A DNA stretch of 64,000 bases from an uncultured Sphingobacteriaceae bacterium (GCA_946480915.1 CAMLLO010000003.1:124001-188000); one strand, 5' to 3'. Numbered from the stretch's first letter, positions 45,283 through 54,641 are shown. The notes: a model not told the origin generated them from the letters alone. Program-made: numbers and translations.

Positions 45283-46137
45283 ATGTTTTTCAGAAATAAA
45301 TTAAACTTTCTTTTTTTTCCTTCTTTTCTAACTTCTTTAATTGTTATAGTGCTTTTGAATAGCTGCTCTGTATTTGCTCAAGGTAACTTGTTGATTATGC
45401 CTAGGAGAGTTGTATTTGAAGGAAATAAGCAGTTCCAGGAACTAAATTTGGCAAATTCTGGGCAGGATAGCGCACAGTACATGGTTTCTTTGATTAATTA
45501 CAGAATGAAGGAAAGTGGTGAATTCGAGCTTATTACTACGCCGGAGGAGGGTCAACATTTTGCCGACAAAAACGTACGTGTTTTTCCGAGAATGGTGATG
45601 CTTGGTCCAAATGAAGCACAGACCGTGAAGGTGCAGCTTTATAAAGCAAATCAATTAGCCCCTGGAGAATATCGCTCTCATCTTTATTTCAGAGCTGTTC
45701 CTCGACCAGTTCCCCTCGGTGGGCAAAGTGTTAAAAAGGATACTGTATCCTCTGGTGTTTCAGTTCGTTTAATACCAGTATTCGGGTTAAGTATACCCAT
45801 TATAATCCGTACCGGCGAATCAACAGCAAAGGTGACATTATCAAATTGCTCTCTTGATAATAATGGTCAGTTGAAAATCAATTTTAATCGTACCGGGAAC
45901 ATGTCTGTGTATGGTGATTTAGTTGTGAATCATATTTCCCCTACCGGAAAGAAAACCCGAGTTGGGCTAGCGAAAGGCCTGTCAGTCTATACGCCGAATT
46001 CTGTTCGTCAATTTCAGCTTAATCTTGATCAAAGTCAGCATGTCGATTACCATTCAGGAGAATTGCTGATAACCTATAATTCTCAACAAGAGCTAAAACC
46101 GGAAAAGTTGGCTGAAACCGAACTTCTGTTGCATTAA
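45283..46137 (+). CDS. PapD-like periplasmic chaperone
   Basis: A 284-residue exported protein. The leader holds L-L-N-S-C-S-V-F-A-Q, so either signal peptidase I (A-Q) or lipidation at Cys is possible. The mature part starts with a chaperone-type strand (N-L-L-I-M-P-R-R-V-V-F-E-G) and F-Q-E-L-N-L-A-N-S-G, then R-V-F-P-R-M-V-M-L-G-P-N-E-A-Q-T-V-K-V, the equivalent of the PapD edge-strand and hinge, and G-E-Y-R-S-H-L-Y-F-R. A second immunoglobulin-like domain follows (to T-Y-N-S-Q-Q). Such chaperones hold pilin subunits by donor-strand complementation for the usher. It precedes a second DUF4402-like gene (51 bases) and an usher-like gene. Divergence from Proteobacterial PapD is large. Confidence 0.82.
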   Translation: MFFRNKLNFLFFPSFLTSLIVIVLLNSCSVFAQGNLLIMPRRVVFEGNKQFQELNLANSGQDSAQYMVSLINYRMKESGEFELITTPEEGQHFADKNVRVFPRMVMLGPNEAQTVKVQLYKANQLAPGEYRSHLYFRAVPRPVPLGGQSVKKDTVSSGVSVRLIPVFGLSIPIIIRTGESTAKVTLSNCSLDNNGQLKINFNRTGNMSVYGDLVVNHISPTGKKTRVGLAKGLSVYTPNSVRQFQLNLDQSQHVDYHSGELLITYNSQQELKPEKLAETELLLH

Positions 46138-46188
46138 TGTTGGTATTAGCCAAGTCAAAATACTCGAAATAATACTAATTGAGGGAGA

Positions 46189-46692
46189 ATGGGGATGTTG
46201 ATACGAAAGTTGCCGATTATTTACTATCAATTCATTGTTTTGACTAGTAGCTTCCTGCTCTTAAGACAAGTCTCATTAAGTCAAACTATTTCAGTTTTTC
46301 CCGTCCAGGATTTAAGTTTTGGCGCATTTTTTCAAGGAAGCGCTGGTGGAACTGTTTCTATGTCCTCTGATGGTTCCCGAGGTGTAACTGGCGATCTTGT
46401 TCTTGCAAACCTGGGTTACTTGTATTTTCCGGCAATTTTTGAAGTGGAGGCGCCTTCAGGATCAGTCCTTTCGATATTAAATGGGCCGGATGTGGTGTTA
46501 ACCGGGAGTAATGGCGGTTCAATGACCTTGCATTTAGGTACTTCTGATCATGGCGGTTCTTTCACCACCTCGGTTAGTCCTCCTCAACGTACTGCGGTAA
46601 GTTTTGGTGGCACGCTCACAGTTGGAGATAAACTCAGTAACCCTTCCGGAAATTATAGCGGTACTTTTTCTGTGACTTTCATACAAGAATAA
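46189..46692 (+). CDS. Second DUF4402-like pilin protein
   Basis: A 167-residue exported protein. A hydrophobic leader ends near S-L-S-Q (ATG at 46189, or 46195 two codons later). Mature beta-rich body: D-L-S-F-G-A-F-F-Q-G, G-G-T-V-S-M-S-S-D-G-S-R, P-A-I-F-E-V-E-A-P-S-G and a terminal strand N-Y-S-G-T-F-S-V-T-F-I-Q-E. Compared with the subunit at 44650 it is divergent but keeps the same strand order, with D-x-x-F-G near the N-terminus and a beta-strand end suited to chaperone pairing. It could be a tip or minor subunit. It is 51 bases after the chaperone and 26 before the usher, so these three genes are one operon. Confidence 0.75.
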   Translation: MGMLIRKLPIIYYQFIVLTSSFLLLRQVSLSQTISVFPVQDLSFGAFFQGSAGGTVSMSSDGSRGVTGDLVLANLGYLYFPAIFEVEAPSGSVLSILNGPDVVLTGSNGGSMTLHLGTSDHGGSFTTSVSPPQRTAVSFGGTLTVGDKLSNPSGNYSGTFSVTFIQE

Positions 46693-46718
46693 TAACCCAA
46701 ATCCCTTTTGGGATATTA

Positions 46719-49409
46719 ATGATAGTATCATTCTCACATATACGAGCCTTATCTTTAAAATGGACCCACGCCATTCTGTACTGGGTGACATTCGTATCTG
46801 TGATCTTTCTTCTTTTTGCTTCGAATAAAACCTATGCTGCTGATGAATTGGAGGCTGACTATGATGAAATCTCTGTTTTTGTACAGTTACCAAGAGTTGG
46901 AGGCTTAGAAATACCTGCTATAATTCGAGACAATGAGCCATATTTGGCTGTAACAAATCTCTTCAGATTTTTAAAAATAAAAAATACTCCATCCGACGAT
47001 TTAGATCTTGTTTCAGGCTTTTTTATTAATTCCGATGCACCCTACCTGATCGACAAAACTAAAAATCAAATAACTTATCAAAAAAAGATATTTGAGCTGA
47101 AAGCCGGAGACCTAATTCGGACGGAAAGTAATCTGTATTTAAAGTCTGCCTGGCTGAACGAGATATTTGGTTTAGAATGTGTTTTTAATTTTCGCAGTCT
47201 GTCCATTGCACTAAACTGCAAGCAAGAATTGCCTGTGATACGGGAATTGAAGCAAGAGCTTATGCGGCGAAATATCAGCACCCTGAAAAACGAACAAAAA
47301 GCCGACTCCACGATTGCCCGACGTTTTCCTCTTTTCAAACTCGGATTTGCTGATTGGTCTGTTATGTCAATCCAGCGCTTACAAGGATTTCAAAGTACCC
47401 GGCTTAATCTTGCATTGGGTTCATTGTTGTTCGGAGGGGAAGCAAATGTTGCACTTAATTACATTGACAAGGCTTCCTTACGGTTGAAGAATCAGCAGTA
47501 TCTCTGGCGTTATGTCGATAATCAACAGCAAGGATTACGACAAGTTCTCGTCGGAAAAATCCCATCTCAGGCTACTGCTTCACTGCTTGCTCCTGTGATT
47601 GGTGTTCAGGTAACCAATACTCCAACAACTTACAGACGTTCTTTCGGAACCTACAGAATCAGCGATTATACAGAACCAGGTTGGACGGTCGAGCTTTACG
47701 TAAATAATGTACTTGTCGATTATGTAAAGGCCGATGCTTCGGGGTTTTACAGATTTGAAGCGCCACTTGTATACGGCAACTCAGCAATTACTCTTCGTTT
47801 TTATAGCCAATGGGGAGAAGAACGGTCAACTCAACAAACGATTAGTATTCCATTTAATTTCCTCCCAAAAAATGAGTTTCAGTATACTGTCAGCGCGGGT
47901 CTTGTTGAGGATAGTCTGTACAGTAAATATTCTCGGGCAAATATAAATTATGGGCTGCACAGACGTTTAACAGTAGGTGCGGGATTGGAATATTTTTCGG
48001 CTCTCCATCAGAATACAATGCCGTTCGTTAACGCGTCTATGAATCTTTTCTCTAATTTGCTTTTTTTCGGCGAGTATACTTACGGGGTAAGATCTAAAGG
48101 AGTTTTAACATATCGTCGGCCTTCTAATTTGCAGTTCGAGCTTAATTATTTAAAATATGAAAGAGGCCAGAAAGCAATTAATTATAATTATCTTGAAGAA
48201 CGAAAAGCAATTGTCTCGATGCCCTTTCGGGGAAGAAATTTTTCCGCATTCTCAAGGTTGACTTTAAATCAGATTGTTTTACCGACAACCAAATACACCA
48301 CAGCTCAACTTTTGCTTTCCGGAGTATATTGGGGAATAAGCACAAATTTTACCACGCATAGTATTATATCAGCATCGTTGCAACCTAATACCTACAGTAT
48401 TTTATCACAAACTTTCCGATTACCTAAAAAGCTCATTTTTACTCCACAGGTACAATACAGTTATAATCAGCAGCAGATTACTAATGTAAGGGCCGAGCTG
48501 GAAAAACGAATTTTTAATCGTGGCCTGTTTAATATCGCTTATGAGAAGAACTTTCAGAGTTCTTCTCATAATATCCGCATGGGACTTAGGTTTGATCTTT
48601 CTTTTGCTCAAACATCCTTTTCTGCGCAACAAGGAAATAGTGCCACTTCGTTTACTCAATCTGCAAAGGGAAGTTTAATGTATGATGATAAATTTCGCCA
48701 TATAGGCTATGGCAACCGCTCTAGCGTAGGTAGAGGTGGTCTTACAATTTGCGCCTTTCTCGATTTAAATTCTAACGGCCGACATGATAAAGGCGAACCT
48801 AAAGTGCCGGGACTTAAAATTCGTGTTAAAAGCGGTCGCGTTCAAAATAATCAGCGGGATTCTACTATTCGCGTGTTTGAACTAGAACCATACGTAAATT
48901 ATTTTATTGAGTTAGATCGCAGTAGTTTTGATAACATCGCTTGGCGAATTAAGAGTGCCACATTGAATGTTGCTATTGAGCCTAATCAATTTAAACTAAT
49001 AGAAGTTCCGATTGCCGTAATGGGAGAGGCTTCGGGTATGGTGTATAAAAAAGATAAGGATGGTCTAAAGGGTCAGGAGCGAATTAATGTCAATTTTTAC
49101 AAAAACGGGCGACTGGTTGGAAAAGTGCTTACTGAAAGTGACGGATATTTTAATTTCGCGAGTCTTCCCATGGGATCTTATACTGCCAGTGTTGATAGTG
49201 ACCAATTAAAGAAATTAAATATGTCGGTTTCGCCTCAAACCTTGTCTGTAAAAATCTCAGGATCTACAGATGGCGACGTGGTAGAAGGATTAAATTTTGT
49301 GATCTCGACAAATCCAGCCGAAAATTCAAATAAAATAGCTCCATCCTCTGTTCCGAAACCTAAACTGCCTGTAAAGAAAGTTGACGTGGAAATTAAAACC
49401 GTCGAATGA
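46719..49409 (+). CDS. Usher-like outer-membrane assembly protein
   Basis: An 896-residue exported protein (leader then K-T-Y-A-A-D-E-L). After an N-terminal periplasmic region, R-R-S-F-G-T-Y-R-I-S-D-Y-T-E-P-G-W-T-V-E-L-Y-V-N-N (about 306-330) is the middle/plug-type stretch of fimbrial ushers, followed by Y-G-N-S-A-I-T-L-R-F-Y-S-Q-W-G. A long beta-barrel of short aromatic strands runs to about 670 (F-G-E-Y-T-Y-G, N-L-Q-F-E-L-N-Y). The C-terminal 220 residues form carboxypeptidase-regulatory-like or SdrD B-like repeats (I-C-A-F-L-D-L-N-S-N-G-R-H-D-K-G-E-P), unlike the two C-terminal domains of PapC. It should thread chaperone-delivered subunits through the outer membrane. A divergent usher; function rests on the neighbours plus the plug motif. 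Confidence 0.75.
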   Translation: MIVSFSHIRALSLKWTHAILYWVTFVSVIFLLFASNKTYAADELEADYDEISVFVQLPRVGGLEIPAIIRDNEPYLAVTNLFRFLKIKNTPSDDLDLVSGFFINSDAPYLIDKTKNQITYQKKIFELKAGDLIRTESNLYLKSAWLNEIFGLECVFNFRSLSIALNCKQELPVIRELKQELMRRNISTLKNEQKADSTIARRFPLFKLGFADWSVMSIQRLQGFQSTRLNLALGSLLFGGEANVALNYIDKASLRLKNQQYLWRYVDNQQQGLRQVLVGKIPSQATASLLAPVIGVQVTNTPTTYRRSFGTYRISDYTEPGWTVELYVNNVLVDYVKADASGFYRFEAPLVYGNSAITLRFYSQWGEERSTQQTISIPFNFLPKNEFQYTVSAGLVEDSLYSKYSRANINYGLHRRLTVGAGLEYFSALHQNTMPFVNASMNLFSNLLFFGEYTYGVRSKGVLTYRRPSNLQFELNYLKYERGQKAINYNYLEERKAIVSMPFRGRNFSAFSRLTLNQIVLPTTKYTTAQLLLSGVYWGISTNFTTHSIISASLQPNTYSILSQTFRLPKKLIFTPQVQYSYNQQQITNVRAELEKRIFNRGLFNIAYEKNFQSSSHNIRMGLRFDLSFAQTSFSAQQGNSATSFTQSAKGSLMYDDKFRHIGYGNRSSVGRGGLTICAFLDLNSNGRHDKGEPKVPGLKIRVKSGRVQNNQRDSTIRVFELEPYVNYFIELDRSSFDNIAWRIKSATLNVAIEPNQFKLIEVPIAVMGEASGMVYKKDKDGLKGQERINVNFYKNGRLVGKVLTESDGYFNFASLPMGSYTASVDSDQLKKLNMSVSPQTLSVKISGSTDGDVVEGLNFVISTNPAENSNKIAPSSVPKPKLPVKKVDVEIKTVE

Positions 49410-49464
49410 AGGGTCGGAGCCGAATGTTTTCTTAAATAATTTACAAAAATAATAGCAATATGCA

Positions 49465-49482
49465 TGTAATGAGCTTATTACA
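49465..49482. repeat. Imperfect palindrome between usher and PL11 genes
   Basis: TGTAATGAGCTTATTACA is an 18-base near-perfect palindrome 55 bases after the usher stop. It could be a weak terminator or a binding site; it has no T-run. TAACAGACC (49589-49597) lies between it and the PL11 gene. Confidence 0.35.
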
Positions 49483-49631
49483 ATAAGTTTGGTAACATCC
49501 GCATTACTCAGCCTTCCAAAAAAAGCACTAAAACCCTTATTAAAAACTATATAGCCCTGTTAGGCTGTACAACCCCCAGTATTTGGCATAACAGACCATG
49601 ATGCTTAGTAAGTAGTCTTTGATTTATTTTA

Positions 49632-51569
49632 ATGAACCAATTTTTCATTTTTATGAAACGAACTGTACTAATCTATCAAGGGCTATTGTTAATTGCCCTG
49701 TTTTTTACCTTTTCTGAAGTTTACTCCCAACGGCAAATGGAAAATCTGGGTCGCGGTGTTGTTGCTGTGAACCAAGGTAACGGAAAAGTATATGTTGGCT
49801 GGCGCATGCTTGGCACAGATGCGTCTGACATTGCTTTCAATCTATACCGATTGGTAAACGGCGGCCCAGCGGCTAAATTGAATGGGAAGCCGCTGATAAA
49901 GACTACAGACTTTATCGACACAGGAGTTGACACATTCAAGTCAGCTACCTACTTCGTTAAAACAGTAATTAAAGGCAAAGAAAAAGAAATTAGTAAGCCA
50001 TTTACTTTAAAGGCAAGATCTTCGGCAAAACCCTATTTATCGGTTCCTTTACAAACACCCGCCGGATATAATCCAAACGATGCTTCTGTTGCCGACTTGG
50101 ATGGCGACGGAGAATATGAAATTATAATACATCAGGCTGGCCGTGGTCGTGATAACTCGCAGGCAGGTTTAACTGATCCTCCAATACTCGAAGCATATAA
50201 ACTTGATGGAACTATGCTTTGGAGGATAAATCTGGGTAGAAATATCCGCGAAGGCGCCCATTATACCCAATTTATGGTATACGATTTAGATGGCGACGGC
50301 ATTGCAGAACTAGCCTGTAAAACTGCCGACGGAACGATCGACGGAAGAGGCAAGGTAATAGGCGATTCTACTAAAGACTACCGCGATCAGCGTGGAATGA
50401 TTTTGAAAGGTCCCGAGTTTCTTACTGTATTTAATGGATTAACAGGCGCCGAAATTTACACGACAAATTACAATCCGCCACGTCATCCAACTAAACTTGA
50501 GCCAACTTCTCAAGAGCTAAAAGACATTTGGGGCGATGGAAATGGCAATCGGAGCGATCGCTACTTGGCCGCGGTGGCTTACCTTGACGGCGTACATCCG
50601 AGTTTAGTTATGTGTCGTGGTTATTATACCCGTACAGTATTAGCAGCTTACGATTTTAAAAATGGGAAGCTCACAGAGCGTTGGGTTTTCGATAGTGATG
50701 CCAGCGATGAAACCCGGCCTTTCCGCGGGCAAGGCAACCACAATTTGACGGTGGCTGATGTGGATGGAGATGGAAAAGATGAAATTATATATGGTCAGAT
50801 GACTTTGGATGACAACGGGAAAGGGCTTTATACTACCAGAATCGGGCACGCCGATGCACTGCACGTGTCAGATTTAGACCCATCCCGCCCAGGCCTAGAA
50901 GTTTTTAGTATTCAGGAACGCTTTGATGATGCAGGCGCAAATTTCCGCGATGCCCGCACCGGGGAAGTGATATGGAAAAAAGCTTCAGTCAAAGCAGGTG
51001 ATGATGGAGAAGGCCCCGGCAGGGCTTTGTCTCTGGATGTTGATCCACGATATAAAGGCTTTGAGTCATGGGTAGCAGGAGCAAATATTACAGGCATGTT
51101 CGACGTGAAAGGCAATAAAATTGCGGACCGGACTCCGGCAGTAAACTTTGGTATCGTTTGGGATGCCGATATGTTAAGCGAGATCTTAAATTCAACTACC
51201 GTGGGTAAATGGGATTATACGAATCAGAAAACAGATGTGATGTTAAATGCGGCAAATTACGACTGTGTTCATAATAATGGCACCAAATCTACTCCCGCTT
51301 TAAGTGCCGATATCCTGGGCGACTGGCGTGAGGAAGTGATGTACCGTACGCGCGATGGTAAAGAACTCAGAATTTTCACAACCACTATTCCGGCAGCAAA
51401 CCGGTTTTATACATTTATGCACGATCCTCAGTACCGTTTAAGTATAGCCTGGCAAAACGTGGCATATAATCAGCCGCCCCATACCAGTTTTTACATTGGT
51501 CCGGATATGAAAGCTCCTCCAAAGCCAAATATCGTTTTGGTAAAGTATAAGGGTAAATTAAGGCATTAA
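49632..51569 (+). CDS. PL11 rhamnogalacturonan lyase
   Basis: A 645-residue exported lyase (a second in-frame ATG, eight residues in at 49653, is an equally good start: M-K-R-T). A signal peptide ends near V-Y-S-Q. A fibronectin-like N-terminal domain (R-Q-M-E-N-L-G-R-G-V-V-A-V; G-W-R-M-L-G-T-D) is followed by an eight-bladed propeller with calcium-loop repeats D-L-D-G-D-G-E-Y-E, D-L-D-G-D-G-I-A-E, D-V-D-G-D-G-K-D-E and the end L-S-A-D-I-L-G-D-W-R-E-E. PL11 enzymes cleave the Rha-alpha-1,4-GalA backbone of RG-I by elimination. It begins a new pectin block after the surface-structure locus. A near-paralogue lies 366 bases downstream. Confidence 0.95.
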   Translation: MNQFFIFMKRTVLIYQGLLLIALFFTFSEVYSQRQMENLGRGVVAVNQGNGKVYVGWRMLGTDASDIAFNLYRLVNGGPAAKLNGKPLIKTTDFIDTGVDTFKSATYFVKTVIKGKEKEISKPFTLKARSSAKPYLSVPLQTPAGYNPNDASVADLDGDGEYEIIIHQAGRGRDNSQAGLTDPPILEAYKLDGTMLWRINLGRNIREGAHYTQFMVYDLDGDGIAELACKTADGTIDGRGKVIGDSTKDYRDQRGMILKGPEFLTVFNGLTGAEIYTTNYNPPRHPTKLEPTSQELKDIWGDGNGNRSDRYLAAVAYLDGVHPSLVMCRGYYTRTVLAAYDFKNGKLTERWVFDSDASDETRPFRGQGNHNLTVADVDGDGKDEIIYGQMTLDDNGKGLYTTRIGHADALHVSDLDPSRPGLEVFSIQERFDDAGANFRDARTGEVIWKKASVKAGDDGEGPGRALSLDVDPRYKGFESWVAGANITGMFDVKGNKIADRTPAVNFGIVWDADMLSEILNSTTVGKWDYTNQKTDVMLNAANYDCVHNNGTKSTPALSADILGDWREEVMYRTRDGKELRIFTTTIPAANRFYTFMHDPQYRLSIAWQNVAYNQPPHTSFYIGPDMKAPPKPNIVLVKYKGKLRH

Positions 51570-51935
51570 GGCAGGCTTACCTCCATATTGATTAGAGGTG
51601 CTCACAAATATTACTGTCTTCAAAAGGGAAGTTCTAGGCCATAATTATAATATAGGATATACTGTGCTATAACCCGTATGGTAAGGAACTAAAAATCCTC
51701 TCCATGCGGAACGACAGTTTAATGACCTGGAAGTGTGTTTTGATCTTCTGGAAAATAAAATCCTGTTTTAAACCCCCAAAAATGTAACATGTGTATTACT
51801 CCCGACTTACAAAAACTTCATTTAGACGCAACTGGTTGGGTTTTTTATTTCACTAAATACTCACTGCATGATGGAGCATGACGGTTAAGCCTTCTCAAAT
51901 CAGTTATTTTAGCCAACCGTTTTATAAGCCCAGGA
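51570..51935. other. Intergenic region between the two PL11 genes
   Basis: The 366-base gap holds no reading frame or clear hairpin that I can support. It probably contains a separate promoter for the second PL11 operon, but I see no exact TAnnTTTG element. Confidence 0.3.
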
Positions 51936-53825
51936 ATGAATAGATGTTTTTTTAACAGTTTTTTGCTTGCCGTATTTGTGCTTTTAGCATCTACTGCGAT
52001 GTCTCAAAAGCAAATGGAGTATCTCAACAGAGGTACAATTGCTATAAGTCAGGGCGGCGGGAAAGTTTATCTGGGATGGCGAATGCTAGGAACTGATTCA
52101 CCTGATGTTTCTTTTAACGTCTACCGTTCCACAGGGGTAGCGAAGGCTATTAAACTAAATAGTAAACCAATTTCGAACAGTACAAATTTCGTAGATGGCG
52201 GTGTAGATAGCACTAAGTCGAACACTTATTTTGTTAAGGTTCTTTCACAGGGCAAAGAAGTTGAAACAGGTGAGAGTTTTACATTGCCTCCAAACGCTTC
52301 TGTACAACAATATTTTCCAATTCGTTTAAAAGCTATCCCCGGCTATACCCCAAACGACGCTTCGGTAGGTGATCTGGACGGAGACGGACAATACGAGATC
52401 ATTCTTCACCAAACCGGACGTGGCAGAGATACGCCTTCGCCCGGAATTACAGACGCTCCTATCTTTCAGGCATATAAACTGGATGGCACATTGTTATGGG
52501 AAATAAACCTCGGTAAAAATATCCGCGAAGGCGCACATTATACCCAGTTTATAGTAATTGATATGGATGGCGATGGCGTTTCAGAATTCGCATGCAAAAC
52601 AGCCGATGGCACTATCGACGGAAAAGGTAAGGTAATTGGCGATTCAACTAAAGATTGGCGGAATTTAAAAGTGCCAGAGAGAAATACCTTCTATGGTAAA
52701 ATACTGGATGGCCCAGAATACTTCACCGTTTTCAGTGGCAAAACCGGACAAGCATTAGCAACTACCGATTATATCCCCGGCCGTTATCCTTTAAATGGAT
52801 GGAATGGTCATGGCGGAAATGGGGGGGGCGATAGTACCGGAAATCGGGTTGATCGGTTTGTAGCGGGCGCTGCCTATCTTGATGGAAAACTACCAAGCGT
52901 TTTAATGTGCCGTGGATATTATGGCCGAACAGTGATTGCAGCTTGGGATTATAGAGCGGGAAAATTGAGCTCACGCTGGGTGTTTGATAGCAAAGATGGT
53001 GAGAACCCTTACTCTGGACAGGGCAATCACGGTTTGAGTATTGCGGATGTAGATAATGACGGGAAAGATGAAGTTATATATGGCGCAATGGTTATCAATG
53101 ATGATGGTAAAGGAATTTTTTCAACAAACCTCCGTCATGGTGATGCATTGCATGTAACTGACCTCGATCCTCAACGCCCGGGATTGGAAGTTTTCGGAGT
53201 TCACGAAATTGAAGAGGGGACGAAAGGACCTGGTGCTGCTTTATATGACGCAAAGACCGGCAAGATTCTCTGGACGGGCCATGATGATGAAGATGTGGGC
53301 CGCGGTGTTGCTGAAAATATTGATTCTTCAAATCCAGGTGCCGAAATGTGGTTCTCTGGGTCTAATGGCTTGTTAAATTTAAAAGGCGAGAAAATTGGCC
53401 CCGATCCCACGTCCACTAATTTTGTTTGCTGGTGGGATGCTGACTTAACCCGCGAGTTACTTAACGGCAATGGTATCGATAAATACAAAGTGGGCCGTAT
53501 TTTCACTGCTACGGGTTGTTCGTCAAATAATGGAAGTAAATCTACACCTGCCTTAAGTGCCGATATTTTAGGTGATTGGAGGGAAGAGTTAATTTTAAGA
53601 ACTACAGACAATAAAGAGCTTAGAATTTATACCACCACTATCCCCACACAGCACAAAATGTACACCTTAATGCACGATTCGCAATATCGCATGGCTATTG
53701 CATGGCAAAATGTTGCATATAATCAACCTCCGCATCCGAGTTTTTATATTGGAGAGGATATGAAGCCAGCTCCTAAACCTAAGATCATATTAAAAAGGCC
53801 TGGAACTATATCAGTAAATAGATAA
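51936..53825 (+). CDS. PL11 rhamnogalacturonan lyase (second copy)
   Basis: A 629-residue exported lyase with a signal peptide ending near A-M-S-Q. It has the same fold markers as its upstream neighbour (Q-M-E-Y-L-N-R-G-T-I-A-I, G-W-R-M-L-G-T-D, D-L-D-G-D-G-Q-Y-E, D-M-D-G-D-G-V-S-E, A-L-S-A-D-I-L-G-D-W-R-E-E-L), but differs in several loops: it has a G-H-G-G-N-G-G-G-D-S-T-G-N stretch near 300 and lacks the first copy's R-H-P-T-K-L-E-P insert. The loops border the substrate groove in this family, so one may be endo- and the other exo-acting, by inference. The acetylesterase gene starts 17 bases downstream, so deacetylation and lyase activity are co-expressed. Confidence 0.95.
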   Translation: MNRCFFNSFLLAVFVLLASTAMSQKQMEYLNRGTIAISQGGGKVYLGWRMLGTDSPDVSFNVYRSTGVAKAIKLNSKPISNSTNFVDGGVDSTKSNTYFVKVLSQGKEVETGESFTLPPNASVQQYFPIRLKAIPGYTPNDASVGDLDGDGQYEIILHQTGRGRDTPSPGITDAPIFQAYKLDGTLLWEINLGKNIREGAHYTQFIVIDMDGDGVSEFACKTADGTIDGKGKVIGDSTKDWRNLKVPERNTFYGKILDGPEYFTVFSGKTGQALATTDYIPGRYPLNGWNGHGGNGGGDSTGNRVDRFVAGAAYLDGKLPSVLMCRGYYGRTVIAAWDYRAGKLSSRWVFDSKDGENPYSGQGNHGLSIADVDNDGKDEVIYGAMVINDDGKGIFSTNLRHGDALHVTDLDPQRPGLEVFGVHEIEEGTKGPGAALYDAKTGKILWTGHDDEDVGRGVAENIDSSNPGAEMWFSGSNGLLNLKGEKIGPDPTSTNFVCWWDADLTRELLNGNGIDKYKVGRIFTATGCSSNNGSKSTPALSADILGDWREELILRTTDNKELRIYTTTIPTQHKMYTLMHDSQYRMAIAWQNVAYNQPPHPSFYIGEDMKPAPKPKIILKRPGTISVNR

Positions 53826-53842
53826 ACTTACGTTTTAAAATT

Positions 53843-54619
53843 ATGAATAAGTTAGCATCAATTAAAAAACTATGGCCGGCACTAGTAGCAGTTGTTTTAC
53901 TGGTAGCAGCGTTTCGTCAGGAGAATAAACCAACGGTTTATATTATCGGAGATTCGACGGTTCGCAATTTCAATAATGTGCAACGTGGTTGGGGGGCTTA
54001 TCTGGGTACATTTCTGGATACAACCCGTATCGCTATCAGCAATCAGGCGATGGCTGGGCGAAGTACCAGAACATTCATTAAAGAAGGCCGTTGGGAAAAA
54101 GTCTTGTCGACCTTAAAGCCAGGCGATTTTGTATTGATGCAATTCGGACACAATGAAGGCAGTGTTCCGGATACCACCAAGGCTGGATATCGTGGAGTAC
54201 TAAAGGGAATCGGTGAAGAAACAAAAGAATTGACATGGCCCGATGGTAAAAAAGAAGTAGTACTTACCTATGGTGCGTATCTGCGAAAGTTTATAAAAGA
54301 AGCTAAAGCAAAGGGTGCAACTCCTGTTGTTCTCTCTATGATTCCGAGAAACGAGTGGGAAGGTGGAAAAGTTAAACGTGCAAACAATGATTTTGGAAAA
54401 TGGGCAAAAGAAGCTGCCGAGCGCCAAGGGGTGGCATTTATTGATTTGAATCAGATAACTGCGGATAAGTATGATAAAATGGGTCCCGAAAAAGTGAAGG
54501 AATTCTTCCCCGGCGATCATACCCATACCAATGAGGCAGGTGCTATTGTAAATGCGGCTTCGGTAGCAGAAGGTATTAAAACTCAGAAACAATTGGCCCT
54601 GGCTAAGTTTCTACGTTAA
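53843..54619 (+). CDS. CE12 rhamnogalacturonan acetylesterase
   Basis: A 258-residue SGNH-fold esterase; the leader (L-V-A-V-V-L-L-V-A-A-F) is a signal peptide or anchor. Catalytic blocks: Ser38 in I-G-D-S-T-V-R, Gly in A-M-A-G-R-S-T-R, Asn in F-G-H-N-E, and Asp225/His228 in G-D-H-T-H. CE12 enzymes remove O-acetyl groups from galacturonic acid in RG-I and so open the backbone to PL11 lyases. In the F-G-H-N-x block it has Glu where the second copy has Asp. It follows the second PL11 by 17 bases and ends in a strong terminator. Confidence 0.92.
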   Translation: MNKLASIKKLWPALVAVVLLVAAFRQENKPTVYIIGDSTVRNFNNVQRGWGAYLGTFLDTTRIAISNQAMAGRSTRTFIKEGRWEKVLSTLKPGDFVLMQFGHNEGSVPDTTKAGYRGVLKGIGEETKELTWPDGKKEVVLTYGAYLRKFIKEAKAKGATPVVLSMIPRNEWEGGKVKRANNDFGKWAKEAAERQGVAFIDLNQITADKYDKMGPEKVKEFFPGDHTHTNEAGAIVNAASVAEGIKTQKQLALAKFLR

Positions 54620-54641
54620 GTTTTTAAATTCGAATTTAGCT

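Noticed and set aside
40528..49409. Surface-structure block as a prophage or integrative element
   Set aside because: No integrase, transposase, tRNA end or flanking repeat is visible; only ordinary gene content is seen.
51570..51935. Small RNA or riboswitch between the PL11 genes
   Set aside because: No convincing conserved structure or terminator could be found by eye.
53201..53611. A 136-codon minus-strand reading frame inside the second PL11
   Set aside because: It is a shadow of the conserved propeller coding sequence with no promoter or homology signal.
54200..54592. A 130-codon minus-strand reading frame inside the first CE12
   Set aside because: It is antisense to the esterase active-site region; its cysteine- and phenylalanine-rich translation does not resemble a protein.
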